64,000 nucleotides of DNA from Harmothoe impar. Lineage: Eukaryota; Annelida; Polychaeta; Phyllodocida; Polynoidae. Under the pieces are notes generated by a model that saw only the letters and a list, made by a program, of their open reading frames with translations, was not told the DNA's origin and made no database searches. Position numbers and translations under genes: made by a program. The stretch is taken from NCBI GenBank assembly GCA_947462335.1, contig OX381720.1, positions 65,369,946-65,433,945 of the forward strand, read 5' to 3'. Numbering within the stretch: position 1 is the stretch's first letter; every line of letters starts with the position of its first letter. Below, one piece after another: positions 54,691 to 64,000 of this stretch.

Positions 54691-56829
54691 TTACTCGTGT
54701 GTAAAACAGGCACAAGTACACTTATTCTCCTTTAACAGTACCACTATAGGTCCAGCAGACACTCCTCATTACTCACCAGTCACCCCTGAGGTAGATAGAA
54801 GACCGACAGCTGGCGAGCCGTGGCCTGTCTTGAACCTCTTAAAAAGCCAGAGTTGTGGTGTGTATGATACAACTGACAGGTTCTACCATGTACCAGCTTG
54901 CTTTTTGTGTGCATCCAGTTACAGAATATCCTCATTGAATTCTTTCATTCATAAAATTGTGCTATTTTGTACAAACAACTGTAAAATTCTAACATTAGGT
55001 GCTGAAAATATACCCCATCACACAGAAAAGTACCGCTACCAACCTGACTGCATATGGCCACCCAGCGGAGAACAACAGAACTATTCCTGCTTTGCTGCTT
55101 TGCCGCAAGGTGGTGTCACAATCCGCTCTAAGCATTCCCCCATCACTAATAAGACATTGCCACATGATGCAGGATTTAAAGTTGGCATCTATGGTAATGC
55201 ATAGTAGTGTATAGTATAGAAAAGAACACCATGTACCTTTATTTTTTACTAATTCCACTAATTCCAAAACCAAATGCGGCCAAACATCGCGCAATGGAGC
55301 AAATATAGCACCTACCTACTTTCGGCCCTAGTGACATGCGACATGAGGAGAAAATAGATAGTGCCATGGGACAGGAGGAAAGAATTGATAGTGACATGGG
55401 ACATGGGGAATTTCTTAAGATTGATATGGCGACATGAGCATGTCTTAAGATCGACACGGGACATGGGGACCTCCCATCAAGGGTCCCCTTAGTGCTGGGG
55501 TAAATCTTCTCTGTATGGTATCTAGTTCGTAGGGTAGGGGTGGTAGTGGTATGGTGGGGTTGTTCATACTACTGTGATGGAAGGGATTAGTTAGTTGGTG
55601 ATCTTACTGTACTCAAAGTGTTTTTGGTTTCCCCCTTCCATTATAAGGCACCACCCTCTCAGAGGCTCCCAGCCTGTGACGTGGAACCTGACACCGAGAG
55701 CGTCTGTGGTGAGCAGGGCACTGAGTCAAGGAGAGGTACAGGAGCCCAGTGTAGGTTATATAACAGACCGATGTAAGAGATGGGTTAGATAGCTCGGGGT
55801 GGTGCCTTGGACTATCTTGACTACTGCATAAATAATGAGAGCTATCACTATTATTGTAATGACGTCTCACGGGACGAGTTGGAATTTTCTAAGCAAGTGG
55901 ATGTTTAGGATGGGGCACTAGTTAGGAAGGGGTAGTGACAGGGGTCCAAGGCGTGCCACTCTCAGGTAAGTGTTCTTTTTTTATTGGGCGGTCTCTTAAC
56001 TGGGGTTGGCTTATGTTGTCCAACACATGTGTAATATATTACATGTGTGTTACAGAGCATAGCCTACACGGCTAAGGCTTCATCCATCGGAACGTACTGG
56101 GTTTACGAGGATTGACCCATCACCATGCCTTATCTTAGACAACGGACCGGTGGTAGAGTTCATCCTATGTAATTTCTTAGCTAACCCCTAGCTAAGGTGT
56201 GCTACCTTAATCTCAGCTTAATCTTACTCCAGCTTAGTTTCTATCTCAAGGAAAAGTAATCCAACATATCTTATATACATTGCATTTATATCCAATGTAT
56301 ATTAGAAGTGTCGTTTCTGTATATTTGTACTTCAATATACATCAATGTGTGTGCAAACCTCACGAGAAGGTATAGAGATCGAATGGTGGTGGCACCTGTC
56401 GGAATAGCGGGTAACTACAACAACTGACCTCCAAGGAGCTGCTACGCATACCCATAGACACTGAATCTATACGAGACAGGCCAGCATTAATTTTCAACAG
56501 CTAAGCCACCCCCTTCATCACGCCCATCATCATGGCAAATAGAAAACACTTGTCATGATAAGTAGTGGAGTTGGTGGTTTAGTGTTACCCGCGGGTCATT
56601 ACCTGGCTGTGTGCGTGGGCTCCTTAAAGCTTGACCCTCATGGTTGAAGTGAGGTCAATAGCACTTTTGGATATAGTTAAGTTTTCATTCACAAGAGGAC
56701 TCTTAAGGGCTGGGAGCTGAGCTCTTACAGGCACAAGAAAGGGTGAATATGTTGTAGCTGGACCATGCTCACAGACCCCTGTCCAAACACTGCTGCCCTC
56801 TGGTGGAACTGTTATTTTAGTCCATGTAT
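54691..56829. other. Interior of the second-family element, no gene recognised
   Basis: Short frames only. A GACATGGGACAT-like short repeat occurs at about 55330-55470. Nothing matches known Polinton genes. Confidence 0.45.
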
Positions 56830-57071
56830 GGCAAATGCTGAACTTATTCCCTGAGGGCCTAGCTTTTAACAAGTGCAGTAAGCAGCTGGACAAAAAGCGG
56901 TCAAGCAAGTCTTTCCAAGGGCTGTAAGATTAGGAGGGGTTCTGATTAGACACTGCGGTTGGAGATCAAGACTATGAAGCAGACTCCACAGGAGTCATAT
57001 AATAATAGAGCCACGGCTCCATTTCAATGCCTTGAATCAACGGTCATAGCTCATGTACATGTATTGTAACT
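56830..57071. repeat. 242-bp duplicated block, copy 1
   Basis: Near-identical to 60225-60466 (GGCAAATGCTGAACTTATTCC to GTAACT). In copy 1 it leads into a right TIR end; in copy 2 into unrelated sequence. Confidence 0.92.
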
Positions 57072-57082
57072 ATATGTATAGG

Positions 57083-57287
57083 CAAGTGAGGGGGTCACTT
57101 GACCCAATGGAGGCCTCTGATTGGCTGGTTCAGGTCACGTGACCAATTTGAATTTCCCGCCCAAATGGTGGCCTCTGATTGGCTGATTTGAATTTCCCGC
57201 CAAAAGGGAGCTCTCAGATTGGCTGCATGTCCAGTGAGTAATAACCAGTACTTAGTATAGTCCCGTTCTGATACAAATTATACTACT
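57083..57287 (-). repeat. Partial right TIR end, second family
   Basis: The outer 205 bp match 62880-63084, ending ATACTACT, followed by TATATA. The G tract and hairpin are absent. Confidence 0.9.
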
Positions 57288-57550
57288 TATATAAATGCAC
57301 AGTATGTTTCTGTAGTATCTATGTAACATATATGTTTACGCTAGATATGTGCTACCTGTTGCAAGGGTACCATTAAGTCACTACAACTTCACAGCATTGA
57401 TCCATGTGCCTGCAATGAAGTCCTATTCAACACATCAGACCAAACTGAATCTATGAGGTGAAATGAAGTCACTACAACTTCCTATCACAACACAAATCCA
57501 GCCCCTTAACAATATCAAAAAGAGCAATAGTGGTCACACTCAAAACCTTG
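57288..57550. repeat. Flank copy adjoining the partial right end
   Basis: Homologous to 63085-63299 with a 50-bp difference (57350-57400). It ends at CTTGCAGAGAT, where this copy continues into the LINE and the other into ATAGTCATCCACCACAATC. Confidence 0.9.
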
Positions 57551-60190
57551 CAGAGATTTCACAGGCTTTGTAGTCCACCGAGTAGATAGAAGCTGGATTG
57601 ACCCTGATCAGGAATTTAATGAGAATGGTGACCCTAAAACTGGAGGTGGGTTTGTACATACATCAAGGACAGTATTTATCATGATGCCTTTGACTTAAGT
57701 CATTTAAATCAAAGTTGTAAAGATATGGAGATTCAATGTATTAGGATTGAAAAACCCTATAACAAACGCTTGGTTTTGATTAATACTTATAGACCGCCCA
57801 AAGGTTGTAAAGTCACATTTATTAGATTGTTAAAAGAAACCCTGACAGCCATACTGGAAAGAAATAAAGTGGAAATAATTTTGACTGGTGATATTAATAT
57901 CAACCTAGCCTTAATCAGGGACCAGAAAGTTAAAGATTTCAAGAAGCTAATGAGAGATTTTGGACTTAGAATTTTGATTAAGGAATTTACAAGATTTGTA
58001 GGCAATTCGAAATCAATATTGGATGTAATTTGTACTAATGCTAAATTTGTTAATGTGTCTGGTGTCATGAACCTCAACGTCTCTGATCATTATGCTGTAT
58101 ACATGATACGTAAGAAAAAGTTCATCATGTCGGTAGGTCCTACAAAAAGTATAATCCCCTCAAATTAGGCCAGGATCTTGATGCTCACGACTGGGGTACT
58201 TTTGATAATTCTGGTGATCCAACTAAAAAATGGGACATTTTTCATGATTCAATCAAATCCTCACTAGATAAAATGTGCCCGGTCAAATCCTTCAAAATTC
58301 CAGAGGAGAGAGAAGAGTGGGTGACGGATCATATGGTTAATGTTCTGCGTGACAAGAATAACATGTTAGCTAAAGCTAGACGAACAGGTCTTACAGCTGA
58401 TATAGAAAAGGCTGATAAAGCCAAACGTGAAGGAAATCTTTACTCCAGATCAGCAAAAAGAAAGTGCATTAGGGAAGAATTGAAAGCTAATGAAAAAAAT
58501 TCCACTGAATTTTGGAGAAGGATTCAAAAGCTAATCCCTGATTCCCCTACGCATATCACTATTGAACTTGTTGATAATGCTACCGGTACCCCAGTAGAGG
58601 AAACTGAAGTGGCAAACCACATTAATTCTTTTTTTACAAGCATTGGGCCAAAATTATCCGCAAATATGCATGATGTATGGAAGCCGTATGACACCAGAGT
58701 TGATGAGTCACTGTTGGACCTTGTAACAACGGTAAATGAAGTTAAGGATGTGGTTAAGTTAATTAACACACGCAAATCATCTGCCATTGATAATATGTCA
58801 AACATGGTTATCAAAGATGCATTTATGCATGAACTTCCAAGAGTAACTGATATGTTTAACAGTTCTTTCAGAACCAATATTGTACCAATTAAATGGAAAA
58901 TTGCGACAATTGTGCCAATTTTTAAATCAGGTAACCCGAAGCATGTAGGTAACTATAGACCAATAGCCTTAACACCCACACCTTGTAAATTAATTGAAAA
59001 ACTAGCTCATAAACATATAATGAATTTCCTGTCTAGATATAATATTCTATCCCCACACCAGGGAGGTTTTAGGGCTGGTAAATCCACAATAGCGACACTG
59101 GCTGATTTTACAGATAGTATAGCGCGTAATCTTAATGTGGCAAAGCCAACTGTGGCAGTGTTTATAGATTTAAGTAAGGCCTTTGACACCTAGACCACAG
59201 TATTTTAGAAAGTAAACTTGAAAATTATGGTATAAGGGGAAATAGTCTTTTTTGGTTAAAAAGTTATCTTACAGATCGAGTTCAGAAAACAAAAAGTAAT
59301 AATATCATGTCTGATTCTCTCAAAGTGGTCTGCGGTGTCCCACAGGGATCTATACTAGGCCCCCTCCTGTTCTTACTGTACGTGAATGACTTGCCAAACT
59401 GTGTAAAAAACTCTGAAATTAAGCTATATGCGGATGACACTGTTATATTTGATTCTGATGTAAACAAAGACAATATACATACAAGACTTCAGTCTAGCCT
59501 GGATATTTTTGGTTTATGGTGTCTACAAAACAAACTTACTGTTAATACTGCTAAGACAAAGGTAATGGCCTTTACTGCCTCTAAAAGAAAGCTAAACGGT
59601 ATGAATATAAACCTATATTTAAATGGTGCAAAATTAATGGTTGTCCAATCTTACAAATATCTAGGAGTATTGATAGATCCACATTTGAAGTATGACTTGC
59701 ATATCAAACAGCAGCTGAAAACGATTAACCACAAAACATTTATATTAGCCAACCTCAGAGCCTCTATGACAAAGGGAATTGGAAGTTTTAAGAATAACAG
59801 AAAAGATTGGTTGGCAGGTGAGATACCTATTGCTATTTACTAAGGTGACATGTATATTTACAACAACATATTTGTAAGGAAAATCTTATCACATCAATTT
59901 GACTGTGATATATATGAGTGGTCCCAGTCTAAACAGGACTGGATCCTATATAATTTTGTTATATTCTTTCCTAGTAAGGAAAGGGTTCCCTATGAAAATC
60001 CACCACACACCTAATTTGCGTGGGAGGAGGGGAACCTTTCTAGCTCTGAGTTTATTGGATTTGCATTCACATAAAATGTACTACGGGATATTATATTTTA
60101 TATGGGAGTGCGCCCCTAGCACAATTATGATCTGTACTTCGATGATTGAAACTGTTATAAACTCAGAAATAAAGATAAATGTTTCTAAAA
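57551..60190 (+). pseudogene. LINE with endonuclease and reverse transcriptase
   Basis: Endonuclease at 57640-58168 (LINTYRPPKGCK, ILTGDININL, SDHYAVY). RT from 58273 with NYRPIALTPTPCKLIEKL (58950), QGGFRAGKST, VAVFIDLSKAFDT, then a one-base shift at 59191, GVPQGSILGPLLFLLYVNDL (about 59330) and the active site YADD (about 59427). The frame ends at 59843. It is broken by about three frameshifts but otherwise well preserved. Jockey/CR1-like non-LTR class. Its limits coincide with the presence/absence difference between the two flank copies. Confidence 0.88.
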
Positions 60191-60224
60191 TAGTCATCCA
60201 CCACAATCACCAAGTATATTGAAT

Positions 60225-60466
60225 GGCAAATGCTGAACTTATTCCCTGACGGCCTAGCTTTTAACAAGTGCAGTAAGCAGCTGGACAAAAAGCGGTCAAG
60301 CAAGTCTTTCCAAGGGCTGTAAGATTAGGAGGGGTTCTGGTTAGACACTGCCGTTGGAGATCAAGACTATGGAGCAGACTCCACAGGAGTCATATAATAA
60401 TAGAGCCACGGCTCCATTTCAATGCCTTGAATCAACCGTCATAGCTCATGTACATGTATAGTAACT
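60225..60466. repeat. 242-bp duplicated block, copy 2
   Basis: Copy of 56830-57071. Confidence 0.92.
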
Positions 60467-61790
60467 AGAACCTGGTTACTGATATAACCATAAGAAGTCG
60501 CCACAAATGTACAAGGCGCCCCTGTATTATTCATATCTCCATAGGTACACAGCATATAAGACATCTAATCCCTCGCCCATTCCTGTATTGTTAGGACTAT
60601 AACCCCTATTCATCATAAATCGCCCTATCCCCAGGCGTGGTGAGGACGACTTGATGATGTCACAGCCGCTGGGCAAACCCCTGCGGCCACGTCCAAACGT
60701 AGATAAACTAGCACACGGCGCTCTCAAAACACTGTCCCAAATATACAAAGTTCCTAACACCGCACATCATGGCAGCGACAAAATTCATGCTGTCAAAATT
60801 CATTGCCTTGATCGGCAAAAGGGGGGTTGATAACCCCTCGTCGATTGAATTGCAGTTGAAAACGTAATTTTTTGCTGTTTTAGATAAAAAGAGATCCAGA
60901 GCTATCCACTCGTCCAAATTTTTTTTTTCTATCAGCCCGGGATCATCCCCAAATTAAGGCCCAAAGTCAAAAAACCTAAAATGTCTTCCCTATGGGGTTT
61001 CAAGCCTGAAGTGCTTTTCGTGTCCCCAAGGAACGCCTCACAGGTTCGAACCCTATAAAAAACCTGACGCGTTTTCATCATATAAGGCGACGCGGACGGA
61101 CGTTTTGACCAAAACCCAGTGAGGGTTCGAACATGGAACGTCCATATTAGACACCTGATTTCTACTAGCCCCGAAAACGAGAGTACCATATCTATATAGG
61201 TCACCCATGTTAGCCTTAGTTTAAGAGTGTGCAAAACCGTGTATTATGCATCTATGCAGCATACAGATACGGAGACACACTATAGTGTCAAATTGATCAA
61301 CATTGCATGTAACTGGACATGTAGAAGGATATTTTTACTTAGTTTTTGAAGGCCTAGATCTTGGTACCCCTCCGGTGGCAGTCCCAGGGGACCGGGACAG
61401 GTACTTAGCCCTATTAATAGGGGCGCTGGGGCTTTAGGATGAATGTGCATTGTCATGAAATTCTTGCTTCCTTTTATATAAGAAAAGAGGGTTGCGACAG
61501 AATTTAGATTTGTACTTATTGTTATGTAACCCTTTGCGGGTTCTTCACGTGGATGTTATGGGGGGTGTTTTTTTGGACACAACTTATTTTTTGTTTAACC
61601 CTATCTATGTTGTTATAGCAAGACAAGGGGTTTTCAGTGTAGAGACTATATAGGGTTTTCTGATGTGGATTTAAAAAAGAAAAAAAATTGCATATATCAT
61701 ATTAAGATAGATTAAAACTTTTGTGAAAAGTGATTGGTCCTTAAAAGGAGAGTTAGTAGAGTAGAGGGAGTGTGGAGTTTCGAGTTCACG
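60467..61790. other. No gene recognised
   Basis: Contains GGTTCGAACC near 61033 and GGGTTCGAAC near 61125, box-B-like words without a tRNA fold. Otherwise featureless. Confidence 0.4.
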
Positions 61791-61899
61791 CTGCATAGTC
61801 GTCAATCAACTGTAGGATTTAGGGTGGTAAGCCCTCCTCCAGACAGACCTCGACCTTCGTGTCCTCCACGGTCTCCTTCATGAGCGGATCAGTAACTTA

Positions 61900-62024
61900 C
61901 CGGATCACCTCATCTACCACATCCCGCGCCTGTTGTTGTGCCTGCTCCCGCTGCTGATCTGCAAACACCTTCTCCACAATGTCCATGATCTTCACTTGAG
62001 AAACGGTAACATAACCGAACCCAG
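61900..62024 (-). CDS. Possible first exon, unknown protein
   Basis: From ATG 62024 the minus strand reads MAGFGYVTVSQVKIMDIVEK, then a Gln/Glu-rich helix (about 43 residues), and meets GTAAGT at a donor-like site near 61897. Downstream codons remain open in another phase after the stop. No family recognised. It could be an exon of element cargo or a chance frame. Confidence 0.25.
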
Positions 62025-62453
62025 CCATTTTAACAAGTTGCCTGAGTAACCGGCTGAGATTGGCTGACGTCACACTAATTTTGATGACGCTGTGACACTG
62101 TGACACTTCAGCAGCATAGGTCATTATCTGGGTCAGTAAGACAACATTGTTTTACATCTATAGGCCTATTTGGGGGTTGGGAACTGTGCCACACCGGACC
62201 CGCCCGACCAAGACCCTGCTTTACACACCTTTTATGTGGGTACTGTCTCAAGCATCAGTATATAAAGAGAATCGCGTCAGGGTAGTAGCGGGGTGTCTCT
62301 GTCTGTAGAGTAGGAATTCCCGCTTATTGTCACAGATGACCTCACAGTCTTCACACAGACAAACAGCGGCCTGCCGACCCCCTCCTTGTCTCATCTTATT
62401 ACGCCATCGTCGGCCATTACTCATTTTGTTTTTAATATTAAATAATAGTAGTC

Positions 62454-63084
62454 AAACATTAAGAGACCCTACTCCCCCCTCGAGGGGGGAGGTGATTCTC
62501 TTAAATTTTTTTTTTTTTTCACTACTAGCACCCTAAGAGGGCCTCCCCACCCCTCTTCTCCCAGAAGACCCCCCCTTCCCCCACCACCCCTCTCCCCAGA
62601 GTGCCCCCCTCCCCCAGAGTGCACCCCCCCCCCCCAAAATGCACCCCCTCCCTTTTCTCCCCTACCAAAATGGAGGTCTCTGATTGGGTAATCCATAGGT
62701 CATGTGACCAAAGGGGTGTGGTCTTTTTTCTTAATAAGGAGTGCTTCCGGTCACGTGACCAAAAGGGGGCATGGTCTATTATGCAAATGAGGGGGTCACC
62801 TGCCCAAATGGAGGTCTCTGATTGGCCAAAAGGGGGTGTGGTCTATTATGCAAATGAGGGGGGTGTGTGGTCTATAATGCAAATGAGGGGGTCACTTGAC
62901 CCAATGGAGGCCTCTGATTGGCTGGTTCAGGTCACGTGACCAATTTGAATTTCCCGCCCAAATGGTGGCCTCTGATTGGCTGATTTGAATTTCCCGCCAA
63001 AAGGGAGCTCTCTGATTGGCTGCATGTCCAATGAGTAATAACCAGTACTTAGTATAGTCCTGTTCTGATACAAATTATACTACT
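62454..63084 (-). repeat. Right TIR, second family
   Basis: Inverted relative to 54021-54690. Contains the CCCCCCTCGAGGGGGG hairpin, a C-rich tract, ATGCAAAT octamers (about 62780, 62848, 62877), CTCTGATTGG CCAAT boxes and the terminal ATACTACT. Confidence 0.88.
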
Positions 63085-63299
63085 TATATAAATGCATAGT
63101 ATGTTTCTGTAGTATCTATGTAACATACATGTTTATGTGCCTGCAATGAAGTCATTACAACTTCCTATTCAACACATCAGACCAAACTGAATCTATGAGG
63201 TGAAATGAAGTCACTACAACTTCCTATATCAACACAAATCCAGCCCCTTAACAATATCAAAAAGAGCAATAGTGGTCACACTCAAAACCTTGCAGAGAT
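63085..63299. repeat. Flank copy after the right TIR
   Basis: Begins TATATAAATGCA and matches 57288-57550. After CTTGCAGAGAT it passes almost directly to ATAGTCATCCACCACAATC, without the LINE found in the other copy. Confidence 0.9.
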
Positions 63300-63439
63300 G
63301 GCATAGTCATCCACCACAATCACCAAGTATATTAAATTACCCATCCTCAGTCATCATTAGGCATAGCTTTTTTCGGATTGGGAGTCAAATCAGAGATAGT
63401 GGCCAGCATTAACTTGAAGGTTGGCTTATCCTTGCTTTT

Positions 63440-64000
63440 CTAATACCAATCACCAAGATTATCCCACAGTTGAGCCCCTCTATAGAGAGGTGCTTTTGTA
63501 TATCCTCCGCTTCTAACCCTAGGAACTTTAAATGTGATCTTTCCCTCTGATCTCAGACCTTGCCTATTCACGGTATGGTCAACCCAACAGTCCCGTTTTG
63601 ATAGCAGATCCTGTCTCCTTCTTGGTAGTCTAGGAACCATGGACTTGCCATATAACTGGTCCTCAGAGTAATCTTTACCCCTATAACAGATCTTAAGACC
63701 CCTGAGCCGAAGGCAATCCAATTTCTTGAGGCTGACTCCATTGTCCCCATCATGTGCAAAACTTGCATAATCAAAAAGACTATGGATAGTTGACTTGTAC
63801 ACCCCCACACTTACATTTTCAGTCATGAGATGATGATAACCTCCCATTCTAAACTACTTGTGATTAACCTTGATATTAAGGTCTTTTAGTGCTGGTTCAA
63901 AGCTTAGAGGGCAATCTATCTTTGGACCCAAATAGGTGTATGCATCAACAACTTCCACATTTTGTCCTCGCAACTTAAAGACGATTCCCTTTGCCCTTGG
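63440..64000 (-). pseudogene. LINE reverse transcriptase C-terminal fragment, runs off the window
   Basis: From the window edge the minus strand reads an RT thumb-like VVDAYTYLG region, with a frame change near 63850. Then come 135 open codons (63847-63440): GVYKSTIHSLFDYASF, LDCLRLRGLKICY and a C-terminal APLYRGAQLWDNL, typical of LINE RT ends. The stop is at 63440. The 5' part lies outside. Confidence 0.7.

Larger units (their letters stand above)
54021..63084. mobile_element. Second-family Polinton-like element with rearranged interior, 9,064 bp
   Basis: The left TIR (54021-54690) and right TIR (62454-63084) share AGTAGTAT ends, CCAAT and octamer motifs, a G-rich tract and a CTCGAG hairpin, and TATATA lies on both outsides. 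The interior holds a second, partial right end (57083-57287) with copied flank, a LINE, and duplicated 242-bp blocks. No polymerase, integrase or capsid gene was recognised. Alternatively 54021-57287 is a 3.3-kb element and the rest a duplicated neighbour. Confidence 0.65.

Noticed and set aside
61030..61135. GGTTCGAACC as a tRNA T-arm
   Set aside because: No A-box, acceptor stem or anticodon arm could be placed around it on either strand.

Overview
This window is repeat-dense animal DNA, most likely from a marine invertebrate. It holds Polinton/Maverick-type elements, DIRS, Ty3/Gypsy and several non-LTR retrotransposons, and CCAAT/CRE/ETS/octamer motif arrays. I cannot name the species, and I see no convincing host gene. 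Nearly every protein-coding trace belongs to a mobile element.

The most informative part is 1-23.3 kb. A 7,785-bp element at 15492-23276 is flanked by a perfect 6-bp duplication (GACAAT) and bounded by about 0.86-kb terminal inverted repeats (TIRs) that begin AGTAGTAT. These are hallmarks of Polinton/Maverick elements. It carries a minus-strand gene with two death domains, a broken plus-strand gene with a poly-alanine N-terminus and a likely PC4-type C-terminus, and a type-B DNA polymerase cut off after motif A by the right TIR. It has no integrase, ATPase, protease or capsid gene, so it looks non-autonomous. A sister element ends at 7591. It holds a paralogue of the poly-alanine gene whose C-terminus is instead two death domains (1891-3471, intact), a decayed polymerase copy and an unrecognised gene (5060-5842). 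The left side of this sister has been rearranged into an inverted duplication that runs off the window edge.

Between the two elements (11.3-15.5 kb) lie decayed structural genes of a Polinton or adintovirus-like element: penton-like, a small virion-protein-like gene, and a double-jelly-roll major capsid protein split by a DNA transposon. LINE and Gag-like debris lies at 7.6-11.3 kb.

The stretch 23.3-38 kb is intergenic sequence with retroelements: a Ty3/Gypsy integrase end (28.8-29.6 kb), a decayed DIRS element with Gag, RT, RNase H and tyrosine recombinase (30.0-34.3 kb, minus), a small MITE inside it, and LINE pieces. The stretch 38.2-49.1 kb is satellite and segmental duplication: 210-bp repeats, 20-bp minisatellites, a 2.7-kb direct duplication, G-rich VNTRs and an ATCATGAT-rich satellite. 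The stretch 50-52 kb is a minus-strand LINE.

The stretch 54.0-63.1 kb is a second Polinton-like family. It has the same terminal sequence as the first, TATATA duplications, a G-rich tract and a CTCGAG hairpin at the inner end of each TIR. A LINE and duplicated blocks lie inside it. A further LINE RT fragment runs off the right edge.

The unifying theme is a family of virus-like elements that share termini and promoter architecture but carry interchangeable cargo, notably death-domain proteins expected to act on host cell-death signalling. All functional statements are inferred from sequence read by eye; no database search was possible.
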